Assembly (NCBI GenBank): GCA_029532415.1
Contig: JAQOTA010000014.1
Coordinates: 186,001-250,000, forward strand
Length of the DNA: 64,000 bases
Direction: 5' to 3'
From: Marasmius tenuissimus
Lineage: Eukaryota > Basidiomycota > Agaricomycetes > Agaricales > Marasmiaceae
Numbering within the stretch: position 1 is the first letter of the stretch; the number at the start of each line of letters is the position of its first letter. Shown here piece after piece: positions 1 to 12,700 of the stretch. The notes below the pieces were generated by a model. That model was not told where the DNA came from, did no database searches, and saw only the letters and a list, made by a program, of their open reading frames with translations. Made by a program: the position numbers and the translations under genes.

Positions 1-1699
1 TTAGAAAGATGAGGAGGGCTAGTTCTCAAGGTACGTTTTCCCCTTGCCCCTTGAGTCCATCCATCCTTTTTTTTATTTTCTGGCCCCTCTCTGTGGCCTC
101 GTAGAACCCCCCACTTGCGAAATTGAAGGTGAAGAACGGCAGGCGACTTTTTTTCCTCCTACGTCTACATTACGACTTCACCGGTGATCTGACAGGAATT
201 TGAAAAGCCAACCCCTTTATTCTTGAGGTGCGTTCTTCCCATTGCATCCTTTCCATCCACTAAGCTCTCTTTCGTAGCCCGCCGTCCCAACGAGAATCCC
301 TTACGATGCGCATGCAGATTCTTGGGAGTCAACGGTCTAGTATCCGAACTCGGACAGATGCCCAAAATATCGACTATCGAGGACTCGACTTTAAAATGGC
401 AGTCGACTCTATCACCGGTGCTCTGTTACCGTTCGGTTTTGGAACTTATTGGAAGAGCGAGTTGGAGACATTGCCCGACCTGATTCTTGAGGTGCGTTCT
501 TCCCATTCTATCCTTTTCATTCACTAAATTCTCTTTCGCAGCGTTCGGATTAGCCCCGCCGTTCTCAGGCTGATGAAGAACTTGAATCCGATTCCCCTTC
601 AATGTGCATGGGATTCCTGTATTCGAACCGGACAGGTACTCTGAGTCTTTATATCGACTCGTTCAATTCGACCCCAAAGTGTCCCAGAACCCTCGAGGCT
701 AAAAATTGCAAAATTCCGACCTGCTTGGATGCGACGAATAGGCGATGCCGGTTGTCGGTCAGCGTGAGTATCTTTCTTCAATGAAAGCACATTCAATACT
801 CCCATCCAGCTCCACATAGCTCCTTCGATTCTTTCTATCACATCAAAAAATCGTTCGACCAACATGACTCACAAACGGTCAGGCCGCCAATCTCCGCCAG
901 TCCTTTCGCTCAATCCATCATCGTGCACACCAACGACGACCATACACCTCTTCGTACTGCTCAATCTCAAGAAATTCGTTCGCTTCGTAGTCTGGTGATC
1001 AGTTGATCGAATGGGCTGCGGTCTTCTTCGGGCTCCAGCATTTCATATCACTGAATGACGGTTCTGTCGCGCAGGAAATGTCTCAGAGGACACGAGTCCG
1101 ACCCAAATTATCGCGTGGCCGTGAACCTTGGTACTTTTGGGAAGAGCCGTCGTCATGATTGCTTTCCAACGGTTTCTTCGGTGTACCGAAAGGTACCCTT
1201 TCGTTGGCCGGCAGGATTGAAAATGGTTCAGGAGGCGGGACGCTGTTCAATTTCCGGTAGAATCTTCCGATCAAAGTGGCGGTTCAGAGCAGGCCCGCAT
1301 TGAATGAGCGCGTAGATAGGTACTCGGGTGTGTTCAACCTCGAAATTGTATTGCCGATTTCCCCTCACTGACCTTCCGGGCAGATTGCTGTAATAAATAT
1401 CCTTGTCTTTCCCAGTTTTCTTTTTCGAGGATGGAGTGCGAGATTGCGATAGCGATCTATTATTATTGAAGCCTCGTGCAAACCTCATGTGAGCCGCAGG
1501 AAGTCATATGTCGTTGACGATAACAGTCGGAATGTCCATGCCGCCTGAACATGTGCAGGCCAGCAGCGTTGCTTGGGGTTCCTGCGTGTTTCTGACTGGA
1601 ACCACCACTGTCGTCCTCCTTTCCTACCTACACTATCCTGTATCCCCCCTCTGAACCTCCATCCAGCGGCCCTTCACAACCTCGACATCCTTGAAGAAC
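1..1699 (+). other. Gene remnants upstream of NACHT gene N1
   Basis: No gene can be assembled here with confidence. Two donor-like segments share the sequence ATTCTTGAGGTGCGTTCTTC (about 222-242 and 484-503). Each is followed by a pyrimidine-rich stretch and an AG (TTTCGTAG near 276, TTTCGCAG near 541), so they look like two related introns. The stretch between them, about 300-490, is open in one frame (GLDFKMAVDSITGALLPFGF) and could be an exon of a degraded multi-exon gene. From about 1000 to 1690 I see only short open frames and the presumed promoter of N1. The protein family is unknown to me. Confidence 0.3.
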
Positions 1700-4619
1700 A
1701 TGGGAGACAACCGACATCAGACCGGGCCCAGCTCACGGAATATTAGCTGTGGACGAGACCAAAACGTCAATTACGGAGGAGACCAGGTTATCGGAGGCGA
1801 AACCTACAATGTTAGCGGCGACTATGTGAGGCACTGCAATGCATCGGGTCCTAATCGTGAGTTATCCTCCTTTCGCTTTACTAGTAACCATGTTCAATTC
1901 GTTCTTGAGCAGCGCACAAAACGCTTTGGGATAAAGTCGCAGGCGTTGGAGCTTCGCACACTGCGGAGCAGCAGTACGAACGAGGAGAGTGTCTTGAAGA
2001 CACTCGGGTAGAACTGCGCAAGATTATTCACGAGTGGGCGCAGGCCAGAGGGGAAGGAAGCCCTCTTTTCTGGCTCACTGGAGCTGCGGGCGTTGGGAAA
2101 ACCGCCATTGCCATGTCCGTCGCCAAAGAACTCGAAAAGGAAGGGGCCCTGGTCTCTTCCTTCTTCTTCTTTCGGTCTGATCCGAAGCGAAACAACCCCC
2201 AGGCGCTGTGGCTTTCCGTAGCTCACGGTCTGGTCTCGACGATGCCGGTCATGCGACGCCTCATTGAACGAAGAATTTCGGAAGATCCCAAGATCCTGGA
2301 AGCGCGACTAGAAGACCAGTTTCGAGCACTCGTCCTCAACCCCTTCCTTGACCCCGTCTTGAATCCGAGTTGGCGAAGATGCCTGTTGGATTTCTTCTTG
2401 CAGGCTCTGTGCCTAGTGCTCTCGAGCGTTATGCTAGTGGACGCAGTATGGGGGCTCTTAACCGCTCTTTTACTCGCTGAATCAGTACAAGCGCCGGGTA
2501 TTGTCATCATTGACGGACTCGACGAATGCAGCGACGAGGCCACCCAACTGCGCATTCTTAGCATCATCCGAGACGCCGTTCAGCATGCACCCCACTTCCC
2601 ATTGCGTTTCCTCATCTGCAGTCGTCCAGAGGCTTGGATCAAGGAAGCGTTCGATGCTGAGCGTTTCCATAGACTTTTAAAGGTCGTTGTGGTGGACAAA
2701 GCATTCGAGGACATCATCACGTACTGCCACCACCAATTTCAGGAGATTGTCGACAATCCCAAGTACAAACATGTCCGCTTCCCGAACCCTTGGCCTTCGC
2801 AGGAAGATTTTGGGACTTTGGTCAATAGGTCCAGCAGCCAGTTTGTCTACGTGAAAACTGTTTTCAGTTTCATAACACTAGGGGGCAGTCATCCCATGAA
2901 TAAGCTGCGTATCATCCTTGACAGGTCCCCAGCCAATCACTCAGCAGCATCACCCTATCCCGAGCTCGATGCGCTGTACCGTACCATACTAGAAGCTAGT
3001 TCCAACTGTGCAGAGGTTCATGCTATCCTTGTCGCCATCTTGGTCCTTTCGAGCAATACCACACACGACTACGTCCTTTTCGGACCCAGCTATCTCACAC
3101 CAACCCCCACACATATTGAATTGCTCCTGGGGCTGCCTGAAGGGCAGGTGGCTATAGCGTTACGAGGAATGCACTCTGTACTGCACATTGGCGAGTGGTC
3201 AGAAGAGATTCACATACACCATAACTCTTTCAGAGATTATCTGATTGACCAGAGCCGGTCACGGAGCTTCTACATTGACCTGGATGCTCAAAAACATGTC
3301 ATTGCACAACAATGGCTTGAGAAGCTTACACCGAGGAACATACAGGCTTACAGGTACGAAGCCTTCCAGATCTATGAAAATTCAGAACTTTGTCTCATAT
3401 CTAGTATTCATTCACAGCCTTGATCAGCTATACAGCAATGAAACAGTGTCATTCTTCGTATTGTGGAAGTTCTGTGTCTCATTTCCCAAACCAACTCGGA
3501 ATTTGCTGGAACATCTGCAACATGTTTCTCTTTCCTCCATCATCCTATCGACATTTGTATACAATCGAAACCTGCTTTCACAGTCTGTGTTCCTGCGTAG
3601 ACCCCTCAGGGCATTCCAAAGCAGTGGTGTTCTTTATTGGTTTCAATGCCTCGAGGAGTGCCGTTCATGGATACTGAAATATGTGAGTCATAGTTACTAG
3701 TATACTCTGGGTAGCCCTTCTTCATGGCTTTCTGGTTGCCAGCAGAATAGAGAGAATGTTGAAGATATCACCAAGTACTCCTTCAACAACACAGCTGAAG
3801 ACATACCTCAGGTCAACAGTGATTGCAACACTGACAGAGAGCAGGACCGGGACAACCTAGTCAAGGACCTTTTGGCCAAATTCTCAGAAGCCCCGCTGTG
3901 TCTTCATCTTGAATGTGCTCCAGGTGTGAGTCTTGATGATTCCATCGTGTACTGGACGATCCAAATTACCTCAGGGGGGAAATGGGAGACCCCCTTCGGC
4001 TCCTCAAGCACAGGACGGAACAATGTCTCAGGGGTTCGCCTCACAGACTGTTCCTGTGAAGGGAACCAGTCAAGTGATCTAAATCATCTCGCATATCAAG
4101 AAGCCTGTATGGGACTTCTGAAGGCTTTCATCTCAGAATTGGACAACCTTCCCCACATCAACACTTCATACAAAGAAACTGCAGATTCACTTGGCATTTT
4201 TCTGAACGTGGTGCACTCATCACTGTTGAGGCAATGTCGTCCAGATGCAGAGCTCTTATCACTCTGTAGTGACTTTTTCCATTCTGTGCAAAGGTCTCCA
4301 GCTTTCCACTCAGAAAACCCATATTACTGTCAGGATGATGTCTTCCCTGATCAAGGAAAAACAAAACTACTCAATTGGATTGGGGTAAGTCCAGAGTTTC
4401 TAACTTGTTTCCTCCATAACATGGTGTCAATGAGCTGACAAGCTTTTCCCTGTATAGACCGCCTTCCCACCGGAACTTGCTCACAAAGTTGAGGGTCTCA
4501 GGGAACAAGTCCTGGCCTTACCGTGGAACAAGTGGACTTGGGAAGCTAAAGAAGGACAGGACAAGCTTGATAGAGAGAGAAGAGCACAGACAGAGATGGG
4601 GAGAAAACAGTTGATTTAA
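1700..4619 (+). CDS. NACHT-domain NTPase (N1), intact, five exons
   Basis: Predicted 881-aa STAND-type P-loop NTPase, a family used in fungi as intracellular signal sensors (NLR-like). Exons 1700-1856, 1913-3353, 3436-3682, 3746-4384 and 4458-4619 join in frame (2646 nt, 882 codons); each intron has GT-AG ends and positions match paralogue N2. Exon 1 encodes a 52-residue Asn/Gly-rich leader (NVNYGGDQVIGGETYNVSGD). Exon 2 starts with the linker VGASHTAEQQYERG, then Walker A GAAGVGKT (about residues 109-116), SSFFFFRSDPKRNN, Walker B IVIIDGLDEC (about 249-258) and LICSRPEAWIKEAF. A hydrophobic stretch (about residues 211-245, 2389-2490) separates Walker A and B and is missing from N2 and N3; it could also be an unrecognised intron. 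The C-terminal region (LHLECAPG, RPDAELLSLC) is shared only with N2. There is no WD40, ankyrin or TPR array, so the C-terminal domain is unassigned. Start chosen at the ATG aligned with N2 and N3. Confidence 0.85.
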
Positions 4620-6257
4620 ACTGAGCTAGATATATTGAAATTTATTGTGTATGTGCCTCAGCCTCTCAACTAGTCAACCTGGCTCTAGACGTGAGCCCTA
4701 GTGCTGTGGCGCCAGCAGAAGGCTGTATATGTGATGCGCCATGATACATAAACCCCGAGCTTGATGATGCACCCCAAGGTGTTCGGCGGTAGAGGCATGA
4801 ACACCTGCAAGGATAAATTGTCTTGAATAAACATGCGGAGACAATCCTCAGCCCAGTCTTTCAACGAGAACTCGCAGTCGCAGACGATGTGTTCCGTCAA
4901 CCATGACCACCAACTCTCATGGAACTTAACAAAAGTGATCCGGAGTTTGAGGAATCGTGATCAGACCCAGCAATTTCGCAAGTAAAATAAGATACACAAA
5001 TTGAATATGAATGTAGCCTACACCCAGAGGAAGCAGTGGGAAGCCGGTGCACGGAGAGACTTCGGTATGAAGACATAGGAAACCCGCTCAACCTCGGCAC
5101 TCGCATAATAAGTCGCTATGTGCCCTTTCTTGGTGAGCGTATCCATCCCGGGGAATAGTACTCAGACATCAAGTACTCATGAACCGAGGGGTCAAGCGAT
5201 GTCGTGGGACGACGGTGCTGCCGTCATCCTCAGTGGGAAGGTAGGATAGTAGTGAGGCATGGTTGTTGGTGTTGCCGCTGACGGGATGCCTCGACCGGCC
5301 GCTCGAATACAGCAAGGAAAACTCCGTTACTCGAAGCATGAGGTGCGATGGACAAATAGATTCAAGGGTCAGCGCGTCCGTTCGACATGAGTCACGGAAA
5401 CCTTTGGTTCCAATCAGAGCCTAGACCTGAAATCTTCGTCTACCTTAGTAGCTCACCCATTCCTTGGTGCTACTTCCCAGCCTGTGCTGATCAAGACGTC
5501 CGGATAGATCTTGTATGGAATATTTCCAGCGACCAATCGTGTTGCGTCGAAAGACAACGGTGGCGGCGCTGAGGTTATCAATCTGACCGAGCTCGTCGGT
5601 AAGTGGTTAACCAGTTGTTGACAAGCCTCGCCTCGTTTCAGGACGATTTCAAGAAAGTCCAGGTGAGAGCTGAGCGCTGCCAGTGAGCGCATGGGACTTT
5701 GTACCCGCTGTGACTGTAAAACCGGTGTGAGTAGAAAGGAGAAACGAAAGCAAGACGAAAGACTTACGACACTCTTTATCAGTTGGGCAGATTTGACAAG
5801 CTTGCAAAAATAAGGGCGAGGAAAATGTAGACGATAAGCTACATTAGTTCACCATCGCTGCTATGCCTGGTTTTTCCCCACTTCACTCGAGTTTTTATCA
5901 TGTTTCGACTCGCCAGCTTGTCTCCCAACAGGAATCGCCCGAGTCTGACCAGGCGGCGCAGCGTCACTACCTTTAGACTATGGAGTACTGTACTGTTTAA
6001 GCGGGCACCAGATGGCTCTGGGGTTTGAATAACTTGAAGGCGAGGATGAGAATTTCACCACTAAGTCGAGTACTACAACGAGTGGACAACAAGAGATGTT
6101 GATGTCAGAGGTTATGTCGCCTAGACACTGGAAAAAACCGTCAGAGTATTGAGTATTCTCAAAGAGCTGTAGTAAACCATAGCAAACGCGAAAAACTTCG
6201 GTCCTCGGTCGCTGTGATGGGAGCTGGGGAAAAGGGAGGTGACCAATAAGCGCCCAC
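4620..6257. other. Intergenic region with no recognised gene
   Basis: This follows the N1 stop codon. Only short open frames exist. The minus-strand frames at 4685-5106 and 5453-5692 resemble no family I know and have no supporting splice structure. The last 15 bases before the retrotransposon (GACCAATAAGCGCCC, 6241-6255) are the left half of the repeated boundary module described elsewhere; its right half lies beyond the element at 15494. Confidence 0.4.
6253..6257. repeat. Target-site duplication CCCAC, left copy
   Basis: The same five bases follow the other LTR at 15489-15493. Five-base duplications are usual for Ty3/gypsy integration. Joining the flanks across the element gives a continuous copy of the repeated boundary module. 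Confidence 0.9.
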
Positions 6258-6490
6258 TGTAGCACCGACGGGTAGAACCACGACGGTAGCACACGAGAGG
6301 GGGAGAGAGTCGCTCGAGTTACCGGGATAACCACTGGGATTCCAAGAGAGACTAGACTAAAGATAACGAGCGTCGGCTTTATATATGAGAGAGAAACAGG
6401 CTAGGATATAAAAGGTAATGAGCGTGGGGTTTGGGTTAGGGAAGCTGTAGGTAAACAAAGAGTAAACAACGCGAGAGTCCGTTCGTCACA
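6258..6490 (-). repeat. 3' LTR of the retrotransposon
   Basis: 233 bp, matching the 5' LTR base for base by eye. On the coding strand it is preceded by a purine-rich stretch (GTGGAGGGCGTA, about 6491-6502), a plausible polypurine tract for plus-strand priming. Confidence 0.93.
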
Positions 6491-6500
6491 TACGCCCTCC

Positions 6501-6521
6501 ACATATTCTGCAAGAATATGT
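6501..6521 (-). other. Perfect stem-loop between pol stop and polypurine tract
   Basis: ACATATTCT and AGAATATGT pair perfectly around a GCA loop (9-bp stem). It starts next to the ancestral pol stop codon (6522-6524) and ends just before the presumed polypurine tract and 3' LTR. A role in transcript 3' structure is inference. Confidence 0.5.
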
Positions 6522-6738
6522 CTATCCATCCAATAGCATCAGGTTTCCTTCTCCAACACTCTCACCAGCTAATTCATCTTCTTCTCCAGCGTCAGCTCCT
6601 CCCTCAACTCCTTCAGTTCCTTCCAATCCAACAGATGCACTAGAAGTGCCAGAAGTACTCGCAGTACCAGAACCAGACGCAACCGGCGCGCCGTCTCCAA
6701 AGAAATTGCCAAGATTGACATCGGGCAAGTCGAAGAAG

Positions 6739-9700
6739 TTAATAGGAGGATTGTTTTGAGAGGGTTCCGGCGTGGAAAACGCGGAAGTGAGGTCGATAGG
6801 CTGGAAGGCATTTCCAGTAGAGGGAGCCGTGACCTGGGTAGACTGGGACACAGCAACACACGGCGGGATTTTGGATGTCAACTCGCCCTTTGTGGTGTGA
6901 TGTCAACACGGTTAACACGTCGTTCTCCACTCGGAAATTGAATGGGGACCAGGGTAAACCTGACCAAAAATCAAGGGGACAACAACTGGACAAGTGTGTG
7001 TTGACCGTGTTGACATCACACCACAAAGGGCGAGTTGACATCAAAAATCCCGCTGTGACAGCAGCGGCAGGCTGGGTGGGTGGTGCAGATGCACCACAGT
7101 TGGAAGACTGGGCGGCCAAGGTACGTTTTTTCGATTTTTCGTAAGGTTTGTTGCTTAGCCGGGCCTGTTTCCTTTTGTTGTTCTTGCTCTCGCGAGCATA
7201 GGAGCTCCACATATTGGAGACGATGGCATCCTGCTTCCAGGCTTCGAGTCCGTCAAGACCAAGCGAATCGTGGCGAGGTTGGGAGCTGGTGGGGACGTCA
7301 CGGGTAAACTCCTTGAAGAGTTTCGAGTCGATTTTCGAGCCGAGTACAACAGTACCGGTAGCGGAGTTAAAGATAGAGAAGCGGCCTCCGACGGAGCATT
7401 CTGGGTCGTTGTTGAAGAGCTGGGCGATGCGAGGGTAGCATGCAGGGATAGTGAGTGAATTGACTGATTTGCCATTCAGAAGCTGACCAGCTGTAATGAG
7501 ACAGCGGCGGATGTCGAGTGGGGTGACTGAGAAACTGACTTGGCCCAGTGCGATGTGGCCAATGACGATGGTCTGAGACGGTTTACCGTCGTGGGTGACA
7601 CGGCGAAGCCAGTTGGTGATAGCCATGTCGAGAAGCGGCTGTGTATACGGGAGCGAGGGATTGCGTACGAGGTGCCGATATGGGGAAAATTGAGTGAGTG
7701 TCGATCCTTCATCCGTTCCTTTTCTATCCATTTCATCTATTCCTTCTAACCATTCCATCACTCCTACATGCAGATCTGTTTCTTCCGAATCTGAAGCTAA
7801 TTTTGGCGGCTCGCGCCCTCCAGATACCAGCCCTGAGATATCGGAAATACCCATTGCCTCAAGGTAATCACCAACCGCGTCCAAATGGTCGATTTCGTGA
7901 TATGGCAACCAGGTAATGTCGCCCGACTTCCATTTGACTTGGAATAACGCGTTGGTTCTCGTTCCAGAGTGTGAAATAATATGGTCAATAGCCCATTCGC
8001 CCTGGACTTCACCAAAATCTGCAACTTGAGTTTCGAGACGGCCTGGGAAGAGGCGGTCGTCGTTCGGGACATGGATTCGGAGTAATGACGCGTGGAACAC
8101 GTCGTGGATACCACGCTGTTTCAATCGTGCAGGTAAATCAACTTTGTACGAATTATTACCGAAGTCCTTCAGGATCTTGTAGGGACCAATGTACTTAGGA
8201 ACTAATTTCCGTGCGTAACCCTTAGGGAATGAGATATTTTCTGTTGACAAATACACCAGGTCCTGTTCTTTGAACGGAGCGGGGCGTCGACGACGATTGG
8301 CATCCCGAGTCTGTTTCACACGAGCATTCAAGATGCTATCGTGTGCCTGCATGACCGCTTGCTTCATTTTCTGAGCATAGGTACGTATTCCAGGATACTC
8401 ATTCTTATCAGCTGAGTTCCAGAGAAAGGGACGAGGGGTACGACCTGTGTTCAGGAAGAATGGTGAGAACCCTGTCGTATCGGATCGCGCAATGTTAATC
8501 GCAAATTCAACAGAAGGTAACTTTAAAACCCAATCTTTCTGATCAATTGCAACACACTGACGGAGCATTTGCGTGACAGTCCGATTTGCTCGTTCGGTTG
8601 AACCGTCCGTTTGGGGACGATACGCACTGGACATTTTGAGCTTGGTTCCGATTAGATTGTGAAGGTGAGTCCAGAATATACTCGTGAAAAGCGAGTCTCG
8701 GTCGCTAATTATTGCTTTGGGTAGACCATGATGTTTGTAGACTTCTGCAAATACAAGCTCTGCAACCTGTTTTGCCTTGTACGTGGTGCGACTCGGGATA
8801 AGGTGAACCATGCCAGTGAGTAGGCATATAACGACAGTGATCATGTCGTACGAACCATTTCGGTCCTTTGATTCCGGTAGGGGACCAACGAAATCCATTC
8901 CGATAGCTTCCCATGGATAACTCGGGACTTGAAGATTGTTTAGCATACCGTATGGCCGTTGATTGTTCGGTTTGGACCGTTTGCATGTGTGACAAGATTC
9001 GCAGAACGCATTCACGTCGCTAACCATCTCTTTCCACCACACGTAGTCACGAAGATAATCCAGGGTCTTTTTCGGGCCGAGATGTGCGAGCAGTGAGTGT
9101 GCCTCGTCAATGACATATTCTCGAATGCTGCGCCCGTTAATCATGATCTTTGGAACACAGAGAACCTTCCGATCTTTCAGCTTAAGGTACACCAAGCCTT
9201 TATCAACTTCAAAGTTGCGAAAATCTTTTGGTTGGTCCATGACTTTCTTGAACAGAACATCAGACGAGTAGTGACTCTGAAGTAGGTTTTCTAGATCCAA
9301 CTTTAGCCTTCCGGCGGCCAGAACAGCAAGTAGAGAGGCTTCTGCTGAGGCTTGTACCCCATTAGGCGGCGAATCAGCCCTGACTTCCGGAGTTACAGGT
9401 GAGTTCTCATTAGCAACTGGTCGCATTTGTTCAGGTTCAGCTGACCTGTTTGAATTGTCGCCAGGGTCTTGGGTCACGATCGGAGAATTAGACTCTTCAG
9501 CGGGAGGGATTTGAGTAGTTTTAGGGTTTTGATGGGTACTCTCGCCCTCCTTTCGTTCCCGTGGGCCATGAAGAACGAAACGATCACGCATGCGCCGAGC
9601 GAATTCTGTACTGGTCTCGGTATGCTTCCCGCCACTGCGGGTCTTCATTGCAAATAGCTCCGGTACCTTGCAAGAAGCTTCAATGTCGACAAACACAGGC

Positions 9701-12700
9701 ATAGTAATATTATGAGCCAAAAGTACGTCGTTATTGATCACGTCGTGATAAGTGTACTCACTTCGTGCCCGTACCGTTCCAGGTTGGTCATTCGAGTAGA
9801 TACGGGATAGGGCATCTGCCATCACATTTTCTGACCCCGCGACATATTCCACTCGAAAATCAAATTCCGATATCTTTTCGAGCCAGCGAGCCTGGCGCCC
9901 GGATAGATCTTTTTGCTTCAGCAAGTGTATCAGACCCTTATGATCAGTAATCCACGTGAAGTTAAGACCTTGGAGAATGTCTCGATGCCGCAGCATGGTT
10001 TCAACACCTGCGAGCATCTCAATTTCATGCACTGGGTAGTTCTGTTGTGCCGAATTAAGCTTGGCAGAGTAGAAAGCAGCCACCCGTGCTTTTCGCCAGT
10101 CTTTTCCCTGACAGACGACTCCCGCAACGCCAGTCTGACAACCATCAGTAACTAACCAAACCGGATCCGAATCTTTGGAGTAATCCAGAGGGACTCGGTG
10201 ATGGTCTCTCGCGCCCTCCACTAGGCGCTTTATGTCTTCAAAGGCACGTTGTTCTGTATAGGTCCATCGGAATGGAACAGTATCACCCGTGATAGGGCTG
10301 AGTTGGCCCATGGGGATTCTTACACTTGCAATATCATCTGCAAGATATCCGACAGTCCCAAGAAACCCTCGTAGTAGGTCACGATTTGTAGGAGTAGGCC
10401 ATTTCAGAATAGAGTCAACCTTATGCGGATCCATTCGGATTCCATTGTCATCAATTACACAACCAAGAACCACCATTTCACGTGGGGGGAAGTTCAACTT
10501 TTTGGCACTGAGGTAAAGTTTCTCGCGTTTCAAAATGTCAATGACGGTCATTACGTGTCGTACATGCTCCTCAAGAGAACTCGAGTAGATCACAATATCA
10601 TCAAGGTAAACGTCCATCCATCTCCCAATGTGTTCTGAGAATAGATAATTCATCAGAGACTGATACGTTGCGGGCGCATTACAGTCGCCTTGTTGAATTA
10701 CAAGACTCACCATATTTCCGTCAGGCGTAGTCATGGCAGTGCGATCAACATGTTCAGGGATGATCCGGATCTGTTCATAGGCATCCTTGCCGTCAATAAT
10801 TGATCTGTACTTGGCACGAGCAACTCGACGTTTGATACCTTCAATGTCTGGCATGGGAGACGACATCTTACGAGTGTTGTCATTGCGTGCCCGAAGATCT
10901 ACAACAATTCGGAGAGATTGAGTCCCTGGTTTCTTGATCAACATCATAGGAACTGTATTACCTGAGCTCGTCATCTTCCAACGGCCAGACTTGAGATAAG
11001 CATTTCGCTTTTCAGCCCATTGTTCCCGGAACATTTCAGGACACCTGGATGGTCGCCAAGGGTAGATTTTCGAGGGATCAATGAGAGGAATAGAATGATT
11101 GATGGCACGAAGAGGAGGTAATTCAGTTTCTCCAACTTCTCGACAGATAGGCAGTGCATACCGTGTTAATTCCTGACGCGCAGCCTCTATTCTCTCATCT
11201 AATAGATCCATAGCCCTCGAAGAAAGTTGGGAGACATTTGTTCCTTCAATTGGAAGAGCTCGCGGACTGCCAATAATGACCTTGGAGTCGTGAAACCCAA
11301 CCGTGACTTTGTGCTGGAACAACCACGGGGTACCGAGAATCAGGTCGTAGCTGGACAGATTGACAATGTCGAAGTAGCGGTGCTCGGAAATGTTCTGATA
11401 TTCAAATTGAACCTTAACCCCACTGTTGATTTTTGAGCGAGAGCCTTGAGTCGCGAGTTGAAGAGGTAAGGGTTTCGCTAATTCCATCTTTTTCAGCTTC
11501 AGTTGATCAGCAAAGGTTGAGGAAATAAAGTCACCTAGAGATCCTGTGTCAATGAGAGCACGACCAGGCTCGCCGTTGACACGGACAACAACAACAAGAG
11601 GCTTGGGAATTTTGCGTGAGAAATCTTTAGGTAAGGCAGCATTCCGTTGGACAGCAGGGAACGTGCCCTGTGCGACCTGTACACCATTGACTTCCAATAC
11701 AACTTCATTGTCAAAGTCCTCATGGCCAAAGAGAAGACCTAGCAAAGGTCTTTCGGACATATCCTGAAGGAATTCTCGGAGATTCCGATAGCTGTGTGCC
11801 AGTTGTTTCTTACACCAGCGTACCAGATCAAAGCGTCGGATTTTTAGCAGCCTTGGAGGTAAGTCAAGATGCGCGTCTCTGAACCTGTCCCAAATACGAT
11901 AGATCTCCTTTCCAGCCCGGGTCACAATGAACCGACACGAGCCAGGTTCCAGATTGAAGAAGCAATCGCCAGGGTATGGTCCGCCAATATCCAAGCATTT
12001 CTCAATGGCTTCGGCATACACGTCACCCATTTCACCTGAATTTTCCCATTTCTTGGGGGCAGGTATGTTGTTTCTCTGAGCCCTTTCATAGGCATACCAT
12101 TCACCAATGCAAAAAGCAGGGTTTTCGAGACTTTCAACCTCAATATACATCCATTGTGGGAACTCGTCAGAACTGTGCAATACATCCTCATATTCGTGGT
12201 CTTCCACACAATACATGGTGTCTGATACTTGAAAGACTGAGAACCGACCTAAAGCAGGGTAGCGGGGTAGTATTGGATCACCCGGATAGGGTGCGAGAGT
12301 ATCAAGTATGAGACGGGCACGAGTCCCAAGGACATCACCTATCATATTAGGTGCGTTGTCAGTCTCAAAACCATATTCCTCATGATTCATTTCATTATGA
12401 AGCCATTCCGGACAAAATTCACGGCGGGTTTCCCTCGGAACAAATTCGTAGTCTCGGTATTGAAAAATGTCTGCGAGTTCAATATCATCCGAAGCCACAG
12501 AATCTGAATCAGACTCATCCGTGTCAGACTCACAGTCTGAGTCGTTATCGGAGACCTCAGAAAAATCTGAGTTACTGACTGTTTGTAGACTTGGCATTGG
12601 GGAAGAGACTCGGGATCCCTCTGATTCGCTCTCGGGGTCCGAGTACTCCTCAATCAAGTCAGATTCCCATTCGGTATCTGAGGTATCAGACAGGGTCTCC

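Noticed and set aside
6875..7144. Plus-strand open frame through the MITE as a gene
   Set aside because: It is simply the palindrome read on the other strand and runs into antisense pol.
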